Assembly (NCBI GenBank): GCA_026413225.1
Contig: CM048591.1
Span: forward strand, 45,265,803 to 45,329,802
Direction: 5' to 3'
DNA length: 64,000 nt
Origin: Otis tarda
Taxonomy: Eukaryota > Chordata > Aves > Otidiformes > Otididae
Of this stretch, positions 10,701 to 25,700 are shown one piece after another; position 1 is the stretch's first letter; every line of letters begins with the position of its first letter. Position numbers and translations under genes: made by a program. The notes below the pieces were generated by a model. The model was not told the origin of the DNA and did not search any database. It was given only the letters and a program-made list of their open reading frames with translations.

Positions 10701-13700
10701 AGGAACAAAGTATTGTTTCACTACTTTTGAGTCTCCCATAGTCTTCTAGGTACTTTAAAGAACAAATGCACGGAAACAGTTCCTATACTAAAGGAATTAC
10801 ATTCTATTAAATGCAAAGAAGAAGTTACTTGATCAGAAGAGATAGCCAGGTGAGAAATACTGAGTACAGGGAGCAAAAAAGACAAATGGCATGTTGTTGA
10901 CAACCGCACTTGTGAAGTCAACAACATAGATAGTACCGAAACAGTTATTTTCAATATTAGAAATAATTAAAAGATAAGACAGAAGCCTGGGGGAAAAATT
11001 TATTTTCTCTGATTTTTAATGCCAAGGCCCCTGCCCAGCTGCAGCGATTGGCCCGGGCAGCCCAACCACAGCCAGCGCGCGCCAAGCCTGCCAGGGCGCA
11101 CCAGCCCCGCCTCCCCCACCTCCCCTCCTTTCCCCCCAGTGCAATTTGAAACACTGTCATTAAAACATCTTACTTGATGGCTCTGTGTCCTTACCCTAAC
11201 AAGCAGGAAAGAAGAAACTGAAAGACAAATAAAAAATTTGTCCAATGCTGAAAATGTGTTGCCTATTAACAAAAAAAAAAAAGAGAGAGCAAGAATTACG
11301 TGCTATATAATCAACTGTAAATACATACAAAATACAGTTAATATGAAAATGTGCAAAATCACAAAATATATTTGATTCATATTATAATCACTACATGTTT
11401 CTATTACTACTGGAAACAGTTTGATGCACTTAACTACAGAGAAAACAGGATGACAGCACCCATGATTTCTAGACAGATTCTTGCAACATATATAGCAGTG
11501 TAGACATAAAACTCCACACTGCAAGCAATGAACACAAATACAATACAGAGAATCTGTAGTTGAAACAGTGTTGATATCAGACAAAGAGAAAAATAAATAA
11601 ATAAATAATGTCTTTGAAATCTATTTCATGCCATAGATTCATTGATAAACATCTTTCAGGGTCCAAGCCTGAATTTTTGAGCTCGAAAGTACATTAAATA
11701 AGCATTACTAAGGTCTTTCATCAATGAAGGTCAATTAAAAGGCTAAATCACCACTTTGAAGTCTGCTCCTTAGTGACATGCAGCAAACAAACACACAGTG
11801 CCACACAACAGTCACTAAGAAACTTGTCACAGATTCTTTTCCATCTATAGTAACTCAGGATATGCCTCATTTTAATACGGTTAGTTTAAAGTCACCTGTA
11901 TTAGCATAAAAATCAGCATAGGCTGAACACATCCCTGAGAAACAGGGTAAAGGCTGTTAGCCCATGCAGAGCTGTGGCTAGCTGAGCCTTCAGCACCTGA
12001 GGTAATAGTCTAGGGGGATCTCAAGCAGCTCTGCCCTGCTAGAACTGTGCTGGTGTGCAGCAACAAATTGCCAAGTATTACAAAGAGACATTCTGAAGCT
12101 TCACTTCTCTTCCAGTGCATCATGCTGTCCTCCTAGTCAGCCAGCTGGTGAAGGAGAAGTAACTGGCACACTCACACACTGCAGTCTCTCCAAGATGTGG
12201 TAGCTACCACTCCAGAAAGAGCTAGAGGAGCAGAAGAAATTTTCCTATTACATACAGTACTGATATTTTGACTGGCAAAAGGTACCTGCTGTGATGGATC
12301 AAGGCAAAAATCTCTGAAAAGGGAAAAGCAAACCCACTTCTATGGCCTGAAAATCTGCTAAATACAGGTGTTATCTACAATGATTTGTTGACTTTTCATT
12401 AGTATTTTTCCATTTTCTATCCTTTTCCGGTAATTTAATCTCTGTGCATCATACTGACACTAGTTATCCACATCGCTTAATGGGAATTTTAATATTAAGT
12501 CACCAAGCCAATGCATATGCAGAATAGGCACTACACATTTCTCTGATATTTATTTACTTTTTTCAGGTAATTGAGCATTAAACTGTTCTTGCCTAATCAA
12601 CATGCGCGCACAATGCACTCTTTATTTTTCTCATGGAAAAATCTAGCAACAAGTTAAAATTCCCTGTCCAGTTCTCCCAAAATACCTCCAGCCACGACTG
12701 CTGGGAAAGCAGCTGAAACCTTATAGACATACAAACTTGGCCCCTACTAAGTCTGCCAAGAAGGGGATTGGCTGCATTTTCCTAAACTGGCACAAGGGGA
12801 TGCTCGACTGATGTCACAAGAAGAGATTTCACACTCAGAGCAGATCTAAAGCCATCACTTTTCAGGGAATGACAATACTTCCACTTAAAGCAGACTTATA
12901 AGAAGACAATAACAAAATCATGTGAGTCCAGGGCACAACAACATGAAACTGGAATGATTTAGGACACCCACAAGCTCTGTAACAGTTTTCAGTAGCAAAT
13001 CTCAAATATTTCCAAAAGGGAATATGAGACTCAATAGACTCATTTTACTGGTAAGAAAAAGGGAACTCAGTAAGTCTGTGAGGGAGCCAGAAAAACAAGA
13101 CAAATCTCCTGGTCTGATACTTTACGTGCCAAGATATACTGCCTATGGTATTATACTTTATTATGATTAGCTATGGAGAGTCATCTTGTCGTTCTGTAAG
13201 AATGTAAAATGTAGGTTACTAAACTAGACTGAGACTAAACAGGAATCTGTTCTGTGCATCAGAATGAGAGAAGGACTAGAAATTGTCTGGTTTTGATATT
13301 TGCAATCTCATTTTAGACCACATGGCAAATCACACAGTGCAGCTGAGCTTCCCAGCCTGCTCTGCTGAGAGTTCCCAGTCATATACTGGTTTTTAAACAA
13401 AGACTCATATAGGAGCTATCACACAGCTTCAGCTTCTCCTCAGAGTGAATAATTACAAGTTCTTACCTATGAAAGGAAGTCCAAGTCACATATTTCAAAC
13501 ACTAGTCGCTCACACAGAGGTAGGATTACTTCTTTAAAAAAATACAAGCAAAAACACCCACCCACCCCCCAGCTGAAAAAACTGATCAAAATACTGTTAT
13601 CAGTCTGACATACGGAATATTGCTCCTTACCTGCTGAAAGTCTCCAGTAGAAAAGCTAATAATAACTGTCGGAACCACCATGAAACAAGCATTATAGAAA

Positions 13701-16700
13701 AGGACACCATATTTTCCCAACTCCTGTGAAAAATGAAACATGGTGTTTGGAATTACAAGTCATTTAAGAGCAAAATACTAAATACTACTCTGGCAAGCCT
13801 TCTGACATTATTGTTAATGAGCAGGCAAAACATAATACACTTGAATTTAAAATATAAGCTCGTGACCGTTGGATTCAGTGTTCAGTACAAAGCTGAGTTT
13901 CCACTCAAGTCACTTTGTATGTTAAGAAGAATATTACTCCTCTGCTACATCTTGAAACGTTTCTATGTAACATCAGCTAGCTGGAAATCTCCAAAGGCTG
14001 ATCCAGCACTGCTTTCTGTCAGAATGCAGATAAGCCTTTGCCTGGCCGAGGGATTACCCATTCCATCTACTGCAAATCAACAACAAAAGCATAGGGCAGG
14101 GTGGCTCTCTGGGGTCAGCATAGCAGCAAAATTAATGAAGCCTGACTGATAGATGGAACATCTGTAACCATTGGTAACCGATGTAACTTCAGGAAATTTG
14201 AGGGATGCCATATATCCTGGTGGTTAACTTGCTTGACACAAAGGCAGAAGATTAGGGTAATGAAAAAGCAGTCTCCCTTCCTCCAGATTCAGCCATGCTA
14301 TGTGGCAAATCTCTCCAGCTTGTCTTGTGCTTTAAAATCAAATCCTGTATTCTGCAGAAACCTATGAGGCCATTATGTGCTGCTCATAAAGAAAAATATG
14401 AAGTCTGGATGCAACGCAACTCCAGAGATAACTAAAAGCTACATGTTTCCACTGTACAGACTGACTCACAAAAGTCAGTGACAAAACCTCTATCCAGCAT
14501 CTCCAAGACTGCTCTCTGCTACTGCTTGCTGTGTTTTCACCACACGTGTTTGCAGAGCAGTCTGCTCAATGTTTACACGAAGTATAATGTGTCAAGGTAC
14601 GGCCTAATTCTTTGGCATACCTGGGTTAATGTAGACCTGCTTTTAAACATCCAAAAAAGATATCAGTTGTTACTGTTATTGACTCAAACTGGTCAGGTCT
14701 CTGTTATTTTACAAGTTATTTTACATAAACCTGTAAAAAAATAATCTTCCTTAGATATATATATCAAGTTTACAGGTAAATAATTTTGTTTTGGTTTGGA
14801 TTTATTTTAGTTTTTATCCAAAACAAACAGTTCAAAGCCACTAAAAATTCCGCCTAAAAGACTTGGGAACACTTGGGACACTGTTTATCTAAGCCTGGCC
14901 TGAGATACTATTAACAACTTTTTCCCAGGGTGATATATTAAGGATGTATATATCAACTAAAATACGAAAGCAAATTAAACTATTTATTAGTTCATAAGGC
15001 GATATAATAAGTAACCCACTGTTACCATATTGTCATAATATTAAATTAAACATAATCACCCTGCAGTTACCTTTGGATCGATCTTCTGCTTTGTGTAAAC
15101 TCCATTTGCTGCTGTGAAGATATCATTTAGCAATACAAACGTGTAGCCCTCCAGATTAAAAGACAGATCAGACCTGGGAAAGAAATATTATACTGTAAAT
15201 AAGCGAACAGTATACAACGCGTTGTGCTACTTTGTCTACCTAGAGAAGTATCATAAAGGAAGAAATGCAAATCCTGAGAAGTCACAGGTTTTGCTTTATG
15301 CCTTCCTTGTAAGTAAAGGCACTTTTCATTTCTCCAGTCACAGGACCTCACAAACGAGTAATCAGACAGCTTCCAGAACTCAGTGCAGAAGTGGCAGGAA
15401 ATGCTCAGTTTTCATTCTGTGAAAAATTCCATCTGTCTCAATCCTGACAACTTGTCCAATTATTACTGAGTATACTTATCTATTTACTTTAATACAAAAG
15501 GTACCTACGGAATAAAAGTATGACTAGCTGGTTTTTTACACTCAGACATATTATCATCCTTTCTGTTTTGACTAGTTATCTCATGAACATAGGGTAATTC
15601 ATGTAACAGGACATGGCTCTACCCGAGTCACATCACATGGAAATTATTTACCTTTGTACATAGCAAAGCCAAGAAATAAAAAATAACATTACATTTCCAG
15701 TTAAGTAAAGGAATTTCCAAACAGAAAAAAAAAAAAAAAAAAAAAAGAGGAGGCTAACATACAAGTGCTTTGTGAACTTAATCTCACATTTGAACTTGTT
15801 AAAAGTGACTAAAAAAATAGATGTTGCCTAACTCAAAACTCTATTTGACAACCAAAAGATCAGTCTTTCTACCCAGAACAAGAATATATTTTTCTAAGAT
15901 TAGTAAAATACACTGATACTATGAAATAAAAGCAGCATTTCTTACACAGTTTTAATTTTCTTCCTTTATGATCCTGCAAACATGGAAAACCTAGGGGGGA
16001 AAAATGAAGCACCCAAATACTACCAGCTAGAGCTAATTTTTTTCTTTTGTATTCCTGCACCTGCTAATGGTGTCAGCAGAGATTTTTCAAACCAACTTCA
16101 TTCAGAGTAACTAATCTCAACTTAGGTTTACTTGGCATTTCACAAGGAAGAAAATCCTCCTGTTGTCCCTCCTCTCATAACATGACTTTGTATAACAAAT
16201 AAAAACCTTACCCAGCTGCTATGAAAGCCCCAAGAATGATGGCAAATACGCTGACTATAATACTCAGTGGGTATCGTTTCCTGTAGACAAAAATTAGACA
16301 GTTCACATTTTCATTATTTGAAGTGGACACTAAACGGCTGTCTGACTGAAAAGTTTCAAAGTAATTAGTAATCACAGAACATTTAACAGGAGGGCACAGC
16401 CTTGACAACCTCACAGAAGCAAATGTGATTAACTGCGCCACGCTGTCAGACTTTGGCTCTCAGAACAGAGATTGAAAAAGCACTGTGAGCATTCTGCTAC
16501 TAGATAATTTTTTAAGAGTAAAGATTAAAAGTCTAAAGCAACAGTGCTGGAACAAACTGTAGTTTCCTGTGTACTGGTAGTCATAATGGACATATTTCAC
16601 CGTCTTCCAGTAATCCAATATAAGAAAATCACTACATATTTCTTATATAGCTTTTCATCTCACTTTTATTGGGGAAGATGATGTACGACACACTATCTGG

Positions 16701-19700
16701 GCTATTTTTCAAATAGATACTTATTTTGAAGTCAAACCGAAACCTTTTACTTCGAGGGGAAAGCACAGAAACTTACTATATTCTTCAGTACATCTACATC
16801 CGCACTGTCACAGAGTAGGGAAAAGCATACTGTAAAACCAACCTGCTTCTTATACCTGTATTACTTTATTTAGAAATGTCTTCAATATTTTTGCACCATA
16901 CTGCAATGTGCCTTACAAGCATTCCCCTAGTCATTCTCTCTCCCCCAGCTCTGAGCTGACCTGTGGGAAAAGATCCATCAAAACAAAATGTACAATGCTC
17001 TTGGAGAAATCCTGTGTGTCAATAGAGCACAGATGTGGACCACCATCCCAACAACAAAGCTGTATGCAATCTCTAGATATATTAGGCTTCAATCATAATT
17101 TATCTCAACAGTAACAACCCAAACCTTGACTACTTTTCAAATCCTAAGGTAAGCCAGCATAGACCCTCTGGAGTACCTTCATTTTCAGCATTGAGGAAAT
17201 ACTGCAGCAGTCTGTATGAATACAGAGCTCTGCTCTTAACCTTCTCTTAGGTTAGAACGTTGCTTGCACTTATACACCACATTGCCATAGCCCAGCTGAG
17301 AACTGATGGCTATCTCACTGACTCCCATTTTCCTCACTTGCTTGCGGGAGGCCTCAGGCCAACGGGAGAAAACAACACATTCTGCTTTCCCTGTGAGAAC
17401 TTAGAACCAGAAAAGAACCCTGGAGCATCTCTAAATATGAATCACATCGATCAACTGCTGCATCAGCCAAAAGGAGATGGCAATCTACCTGGAGGCTTTT
17501 TGAAGAGCTTTTCCCCTGACCATCCCTCTTTTGTTGCCTGGGTTCAGCTTCACCAAGCTGCTTTTCCCCTTGTTACCTTGCTGGACCCAAGCATAAATTA
17601 TAACGTATTTATATTCTTGGTCTTTCAAATTGGTACAACTGAAACTAGTGATCGATCCCAAGCTGCAATAGCATACACTTCTGAATTTCTCATTAAAGAT
17701 AAATGATGTATCTATAATTAAAGAGTTTTCTGATCTAACCACACACTGCTAGATATCTTATTTTCACAATAAACTGGTAAGTTTTTAGACTTGACCCACA
17801 AAGCTACTTTACATAAGCAGACTGCCATACTATCATAAGTGTTTTGAGACGTAAGTATCTGCCCGTTTGAAGCAGTTTGCAGCTTAGCAGCCTCCGACAC
17901 GAGACACAAACTATAATGGCTAAAAGAAGTGTCTGAGTCATGCTTTGCTTACCTGATTCTTGTGCAACAGTCAAGAGAATGAGCTGTGTAAATGAGAGCA
18001 AGCTGTATTTTTTTTCCTGTAATCACTAAGTGCATGTACCTCTGTCTTCCAAAAAAGCTGCATAAAGCCACTCTTTTTGATTTCTCTATTTCTCATCAAA
18101 AAGCATTCATTCAGTACTCTGATGAGATGCCACATGTAATCCATTTGATATGATCTAAAACAAAGGTATCTTGAACAAAAAAAAAAAGGATCACCCAAGT
18201 ATGATGATTTCCAGCAGTAACGTAAGTGGAATGGTAAACTTCCTGAGCACTGTAAACATCGGCAAACTGTCAAAAAGAACCAAATCCAAGCACAGGGTCA
18301 GATTAATAGCATTATTAGGTTTTAATTCTTATCTAATTTTACTAAGCAGAGGATGAAACCATTAGTCCAACAATAAGCAACCAAAACAAATTCCCAGCCA
18401 CTTAGCGTACATTAAAAAAAAGTCAGTCTGACACTAGAGGCAGATTCGATAACCAAATCATTGAAAAATAACAAGATTTGCCAGTTCGTAGAACCACACA
18501 ACTGGCTACCTTTGTAAAGGCTCATCTGCATCCGTGAAATGAAACATAAAAGCTGTATTTTCTACCTAGCATAGCCCCTATGACATAATTCTTCCTGTAA
18601 AATTCATGGGGAGGGTAACTAAAAATTATTTCTACTGTAAAATTAAAGGACATACAATAAACCTCTGAAAACATATAATCGAAATAAAATACAAAGCAAA
18701 CATGCTTACTAAACAAGTTATACTTTCAAAAAAGTAAAATCCACAAGAAAAAAAAAACAGAGGAAGCACAAGAAACATAGAAGGTGGAACCAGCTGTAAC
18801 TACCAATCAAACAGGTACTTCTAACAGTTGGTCTACACAAAGTGGGAAAATTGGAAACCTTCCTGAGTAATTTGAGAAAACACTTGCATCTGATACTTTG
18901 GAAATCTGCCAGCATGGCCATACAGACCAATTAATCCTCTCTTTAAGATAACTATTATCAATGGCATTAATAAATAATACATATTCTAACACAGAGTTTA
19001 ATCACTTTACAACAGACATTTTGAAGTTATGTATGAGATCACCTTACAAACAACCCAAACAAGGTGAAAAATTCCTTAATGTAAGCAAATGTCATATGAC
19101 AGAATGCAAGGTAACAAAATCTTAATGGCATAAACACTGCAGTCATTCTTACTTTTCTGTTTTAAAAATCAGTTACAACTAGTAAATCTAAACAAGGTAC
19201 GTCAGTAACAGGAGGAGGAGATGGTGCACTTACGTATAAATAACCTAATAAACTTTTTATTTTAAAATTACAGTTAGGGAAATAGAGGAAAGAAGAACCC
19301 ATGTATCAAACTTTTACAGGATTGAAACTACTTCCATATGCACATTGGCTGAAGCGCTAGCAGGGACAGTACTGCCCAAGTCCTTATGCCAGCCTGAATA
19401 GTCACTTCAGTGGAACAACTTCCGAACACATACAACAAAGAGTTGCAGAATCAGATGCTTAACATTTCTAAGTTATGAAATTCTGAAAACCCACTAAATT
19501 CTGTGGTTTGGTTTAGCTTACTATCAAATCCTCAGGAGCCTGTAATAACATACAAGAAAGCACTGCAATGGTCGTGCTGTATCTGGTGCAATCATCATGC
19601 ATGCTGCATTCTTCTGCATTCTTATTCCACAGACAATTTGGTCATTCAATCTATTACAGCAGGTCCTCTAGAGAGCCTACACCTTTTTAGAACTAGCATG

Positions 19701-22700
19701 GAAGCAGCTCTCACGGACCTTTGCTTACCCTTTAGCAATTTCTCCACAGCTTGCTCTTGGTGCTCAACAGGACTATGCTGCCATCACCACCTCACTAGAA
19801 AGTAGTTCTTCCATTTCTTGGTGTGTCCTAAATAACCTGCACCAACATCATGGTACAAATCTTTCCCATATTCTTCTTCCTTCAAAAACATCTTTCTTAC
19901 AGCTCTCAAACTCACTGGTCAGGACACCCAGGAAAAGCTGGAAGCTCGGGTAAGAGGGGAAAGTGAAAGCAGTTTCATCATCCCAAGTATTGTGATTTTC
20001 TGTCAGTAGAGGCCTAGCTAAGCCCACCTTAAAAGAAGCAGACAACTTGCAAACAGATCAAATATTTGGGTAAGGGTTTCATAATAGTATCTGGGGTTTA
20101 GACAGACAGCAGACATCATATGCATTTAAGTCCCTATGCAACGCTTTTTTTCAGTGTTTATTTTTTACCCCCACAAAAGAAAAGGGTAAAATCCAAACAG
20201 TCTAGTTGTAACTTCCATTTACTGTACCTGAGTTTGCTGGTACTCGATAATCCACTTATGTGGTTTCCAACATAAATCAGAGGCAGGGGAAACAACTGTG
20301 ATAAAATTGAAAGCACAACTCAGATTATTATGTTTTGAAGTACTATTGAGAAACTTTATTTGATAGAATTTGATAACTGTAATATGTACTTCTAGCAAGA
20401 AAGAGGGGTTTTTTATGGAAAAAAAGACGTAACTATGCTGAAAACTGATCCGCAGCTCTCTTTCATGTGACTATTCACAGCTCCACTGATTGCATTAGAA
20501 GAGTTACAATCTACATCTAATGAGTCAGACTCCGTTCAGTTTTATTTTAATTACTATAATCCTCAGATTAACACTCATTCTAACATTTTAATTTTAGGTA
20601 TAAAAGTAATACTAGTAATAGTAACTAAATAAGCAAGAGAACAGGTGGAATAAAATAATTAATAACTTGTAAGTATGCTATGCTTCTCTAGGCACTTCAC
20701 ATACATTAGCATGCCTGGAAGATACACCGTTTCAGATCTACCCAACAAATTACACTATGTGAGATACCAGAAAGGAAACATAAGTATTTAGGGGTAAATT
20801 AAACTTTACCATTTCCAGCTTCTAGCATAATGAGACTGACTCCCACAGAAACATAGAGAAGCAATAACATAACTACAGAGCCTTAAGAAAATGTACCAGA
20901 AGTCAGGGATCTCTACACAATACTCAGCTGCAGTTGAAAGCTGTCATTCTCCTGCTACAGAAAAGTTGCAGAAGATTAAAACCAGCCAAAATAATCATTG
21001 GGGACAAAGGTGGTGTGTACATCTAGTCCCACTCACTATCAGTCAAGTGGAGCCGAAATGGCAAAAAGACAAAGTAGATCCTCTGTCCTAATGTGTAATA
21101 GCTGCTGTTGTGCCTGTACATGCTTCAGAAGACACAGCGTTTCTTAGAGGCTATGTTTTCTCAAAGCATTGTGTGCTAGAAATGCATACAGAGGAATGCG
21201 CTGCATTTTAACGATGTAAAAAATTCTGCCTTTCTTTTACAACAAAGAGGAGAGAGGAGAAAAGTACAGTAAAAGTCCGACCGTAATTAACCAAAGTTAA
21301 CTTTTAAGTGAAGGTAACAGTAAAAGCAAACCAGAGGATAAAGTAAGAGGAGTGTAAGTAACAAGAAGTACTCTGCCTGTCAACAAAAGCTCACACAAAT
21401 TTTGTAAGACATTATCTCTTCTGCAGAATTTTATTTAGAAAACTATCTGCATTCCTAGCATGAAAACAGCGCTGATAAGACATTCTCTTTCCTCTGAACT
21501 TCATCTGTTGTAATGTTAAAATCACAACATTCAGCACAACATCAGAGATCAATGAAACATTTACTTAAAAAGTGTCGAGAACTCCCAAGTTTCCTCAGTA
21601 AAATAAGAACTTTGCTACTTTAAAACTCTAGCTGAAAGCACTGAGGACATAAACCTGTTCGGGAGTGAAAAGCAACAATAATCGCAGTTCATGACAGAAA
21701 TCTCACTGTCAATGAAAGCAAAGTTGTTAAAAGGATAAAGAGTCACTCCAAGGGTGCTTTAAAAAGTAAATAAATCAAGGAGCAATCCAACTGATTCACT
21801 GTAACTAGTCAAATTCAGCACTACAAGCAATATGTGAGTCCTTTGTGCTGCAGTGCTGACTGCCCCCAGTATATCCAGGAAAGTCTTTCAAAGGACAAAG
21901 AAAATAGGTGCTGTATTTTTTAACGCCCTTGTAGTGATTTTAAAGTGAAGACCACAGCAGGGAGGGAGAGTAATGGCACTGGAGCGGTGCAGAGAGGTGA
22001 AGCCTCTTGAGGTCTCAACAAGTTGTTTATATGCTGAACTCAAAAATACCCACTGGGAAACCTTCTTCATTCATGTTCTGGAAAAAAATAGGGATTCCCC
22101 ATTTTATAATCGATGCTATAGATAATACTGCAAGATTTCTACATGCAGAAATGTCAATGATTTCAGCATGCATTAAGAAAATACAGCATTCACCAATGGC
22201 TGCGAGACAGCAAGACATTCATGGTAAACCTCATAGTGACAGTAAGACAAGATTCTGCAACAAAGATGCCGGCCTGAGACGCTATGGTATCTGAGCTCTG
22301 CAGTAGAGCTGGGAGCTATCTCTGTACCTCTGAGCAAACACTGACCAATACCTCCCAACAAGACACAAATACACAGGGTTATGCACTAAAGTAAAGTTCC
22401 AGCAACACTGCACACGGATGCAAAAATCTGTGAGGATCATTGCTACAGTCATTTCAGATCCTAGTTCCCAATCTGAGATAATAAAAGATCTTCTCTCACA
22501 TTCCCTCTATCCTGTCTCTTCAGACCATACACACTTACGGTCTGCATGATGCAGCTACCCCTACCTATAGTATCTTTCGTAGGCATTATTTTAGCCCCTC
22601 CTGTGGAACATAAATGTTACATTTGGAATCAACTGCTGTTCAGATTTTTAGTCTATTTTTCTACTGTTTTCTCACACGTCCCATTCAAATTTCCAAAGAG

Positions 22701-25700
22701 CCTTTCATGCTGTGATTAAAATTCTTTCTTAAACACAGATCTCCCATTAATCTCACAGGGAGCTGCATACATTCAAAAAAATACTTCAAGAATCTGAAAG
22801 AGTTCATCCAGCTGTATGAAGGTACAGCTTGCTTTCCCATGTACTTCATAACCAAATGGCACCAGATTTCTCTGCAAACAAAAGGCAAGAATACTGCAGT
22901 GAAATTAAAATGATCAAATCCACTACTAAACAAAACAAAGAAACATATTTGACAAACAAATGCAAAATTGTTTTCCGTTCTTCTTTTATGTCTTGTCCCC
23001 CTAAGAAAGAATGCCATTACAAGAGGTAACATCTTTTTATTAGTATCAATCCTTACCTTCACAGGTATGCTTTTGTCAAAATCGGGGAAGTGAACAATCT
23101 TATTTAATTTTGACACATACAAGATAAGTATAGTGGCTGCCATCTAAACAAAAAGAAAAAAACAAGAAGTCACATAAGAGTAAAATTGTAATGTATGAAG
23201 GAAATAACTGCTTCAAAGACAAAGTTTTTATATGCATTAGATAAATGCTAGGTATCAGATATTTTTTTCCAAAGAACAACACAGCATGCAATGAATAAAC
23301 TGTAATAACACTATTCTTAACAATTTCGACTGTTATTTATTTAAAAGTACAGTATAGACATATTTTTTACTGGCTTGAGATAATTAGTGGCACTCTGTGA
23401 AACAATGTTCGCCAAGAACAAGTTGAGAAAATAAAACACCAGCGGATCCCTGAATAATCATGCTATTTTCACTCAGAGTGCTGTTCAGTCTGCAGAATCA
23501 CTCCTACAGCTTTTTCGGTAATGTGAGGCAGCTGCGGGGATTGTGCATTGATCAGTCTGTTGACAACATGAGGAATGAATAATAAAGATAAGGGCAGAAT
23601 GATGGAGAATATCTGAGACAAACATCTGAGACACATCATAAGAGTTAATGCTGACTCCAGGAAGGAAAAAAAATGTTAAATTTTCCTTATACAAAAATTC
23701 ATTAATTGCCTATCTAGAAAATGGAGTGGAGTCAAGCTCTACTGTCTCAAGCACTATAACTTTATAAACCATTCAGTGAAATCTTGGAAGGATCATTCAG
23801 CAAAAAACGGAAATGCCATTGACTCTTAGGTTCTGCAAAGAAACAAGGCCATTATCATTGCCCTCAACATGAAGTATTGCCACATTTTCTAGTCTTTGGC
23901 TTCCACTGAAACATGCCATGTGGTTCCTTGAGCAGTCTGAATGTGTGAAACTCTCTCTCCCCTTCTCATACAGCAAAGATGTTACAAGACATTTTACTTT
24001 CTTCAGCAACAAAGAGTAGAGATATTAAATCTGCAGTATCCTGTTTTCACCTCTTCCTGACTACCTCTTAGTTTGTAACCTTGGCAGAAAATAAATCCTC
24101 TCTTTTAAAAGTATTTGCCTAAGCAACACTCACTTCCAGGCTCCATCTTTCCCAACCATCCCTCTGCAGAGTCACATGTTCTTCTTTATGGGCCATGTAC
24201 ACAAACATTTGAACTTTGGTTTTACTATAATGCTCCCTAATAAAAAATAATTAAAAAAAAATTAAAAAAAAAACCATTTTCCACTGCAGTACTGCAAATC
24301 GCCCACAGGCAAATAAGGCAACAAAGAACCAAAAACTGTGTGGCAGTCCTACTGGAAAACTGCTGGGAAAGAGGGAGGAGATTCATGAGGAAATACATGG
24401 TTTGTCTAAAAATAGAGGCAATGTCTCTGCATAAAATGCACAAATGGTCAGGGACTCTCATAGGATCTATGCACTTGTTAGAACAAATCTTGGCAGTTTT
24501 GAAAGCCAGATTTCTTAATTACTGAACTCTACCAGGGGAAATAAATGACATTTCCAGTCCTTCATGCAACTCTTCCCAAGGAGTAGTTTTGATTTGAGAT
24601 TAAATTTCCTTGATCTCACTAAAACAAGTCACTCTTCTTTATGGTGTATCTAATCTAGAAGATGAGCAGTGCAGTATAACAGAGATTTCCCACAAAAAAA
24701 AAATATATCTCTAAGCTAACGTTAGTTTAACTTACAAAATAATGAGTACATTCAGTGTGCTTTACTTCTGAACATACCTGTCCAATTCCAAGAAACATCG
24801 GTGATGGGAAGCTGAAAAGCATAAACACATAGTTAATCCTGAAGGGGGAAAAAAAAAAGAAAACCAACCAAACAAGCAAAACAAAACAACAAACAAACAA
24901 GTTTAAATTTAGCACCAAAGTCAACAACTGGACATGTGGATTGTAGATGACTTGCTAGCCTTTCAGAAGAGCTCAGGAACTGCTACAGTAATTGGAGTCC
25001 TAATATTTCATTTCTGCAGCAAAACACAAGCTGCATCCAAATAATATTAGTCTCACCTCTGTGCCTGGCAAGATCATGGAGCAGATTCTCCTGGAAACTA
25101 TGCTAAGGCACACGGCAAATAAGGAGGTGATCGGTGACAGCCAACATGGCTTCACTAAGGTCAAATTGTGCCTGACGAATTTGGTGGCCTTCTACAACAG
25201 GGTTACAGCATTGGTGGATAAGGAACGAGCAACCAACCTGGACTTCTGCAAAGCATTTGACAGTGTCCTGCACAACATCCCTGTCTCTAAACTGGAGAGA
25301 CATGGATTTGATGGATGGGCCACTTGGCGGATAAGGAATTGGTTGGATGGCCGCACTCAAAGAGTTGTAGTCAACGGCTCGCTGTCCAAGTGGAGACCAG
25401 TGATGAGTGGGGTTTCTCAGGGGCTGGTATTGGGACCAGCCCTGTTTAACATCTTTGTTGGTGACATGGACAGTGGGACAAGGTGCAACCTCAGCAAGTT
25501 CGCCAACAACACCAAGCTGTGTTGTGTGGTTGACAGCTGGAGGGAAGGGATGCCATCCAGAGGGACCTTGACAAGCTGGAGAAGTGGGCCCATGTAAACC
25601 TCAGGAAGTTCAACAAGGCCAAGTGCAAGGTCCTGCACCTGGGTCGGAACAATCCCAAGCACAAATACAGACTGGGTGAAGAATGGATTGTGAGCAGCCC

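Noticed and set aside
11000-11272. Reading frame containing [18 protein letters not shown] as the SLC35D2 exon
   Set aside because: The neighbouring frame (ATHFQHW...FLLSCLLG) aligns with the known protein and keeps phase with exons 8 and 10.
22685-23143. 152-codon minus-strand frame as a stand-alone gene
   Set aside because: Only the first 29 codons (23057-23143) match SLC35D2; the rest reads through the donor site into the intron.
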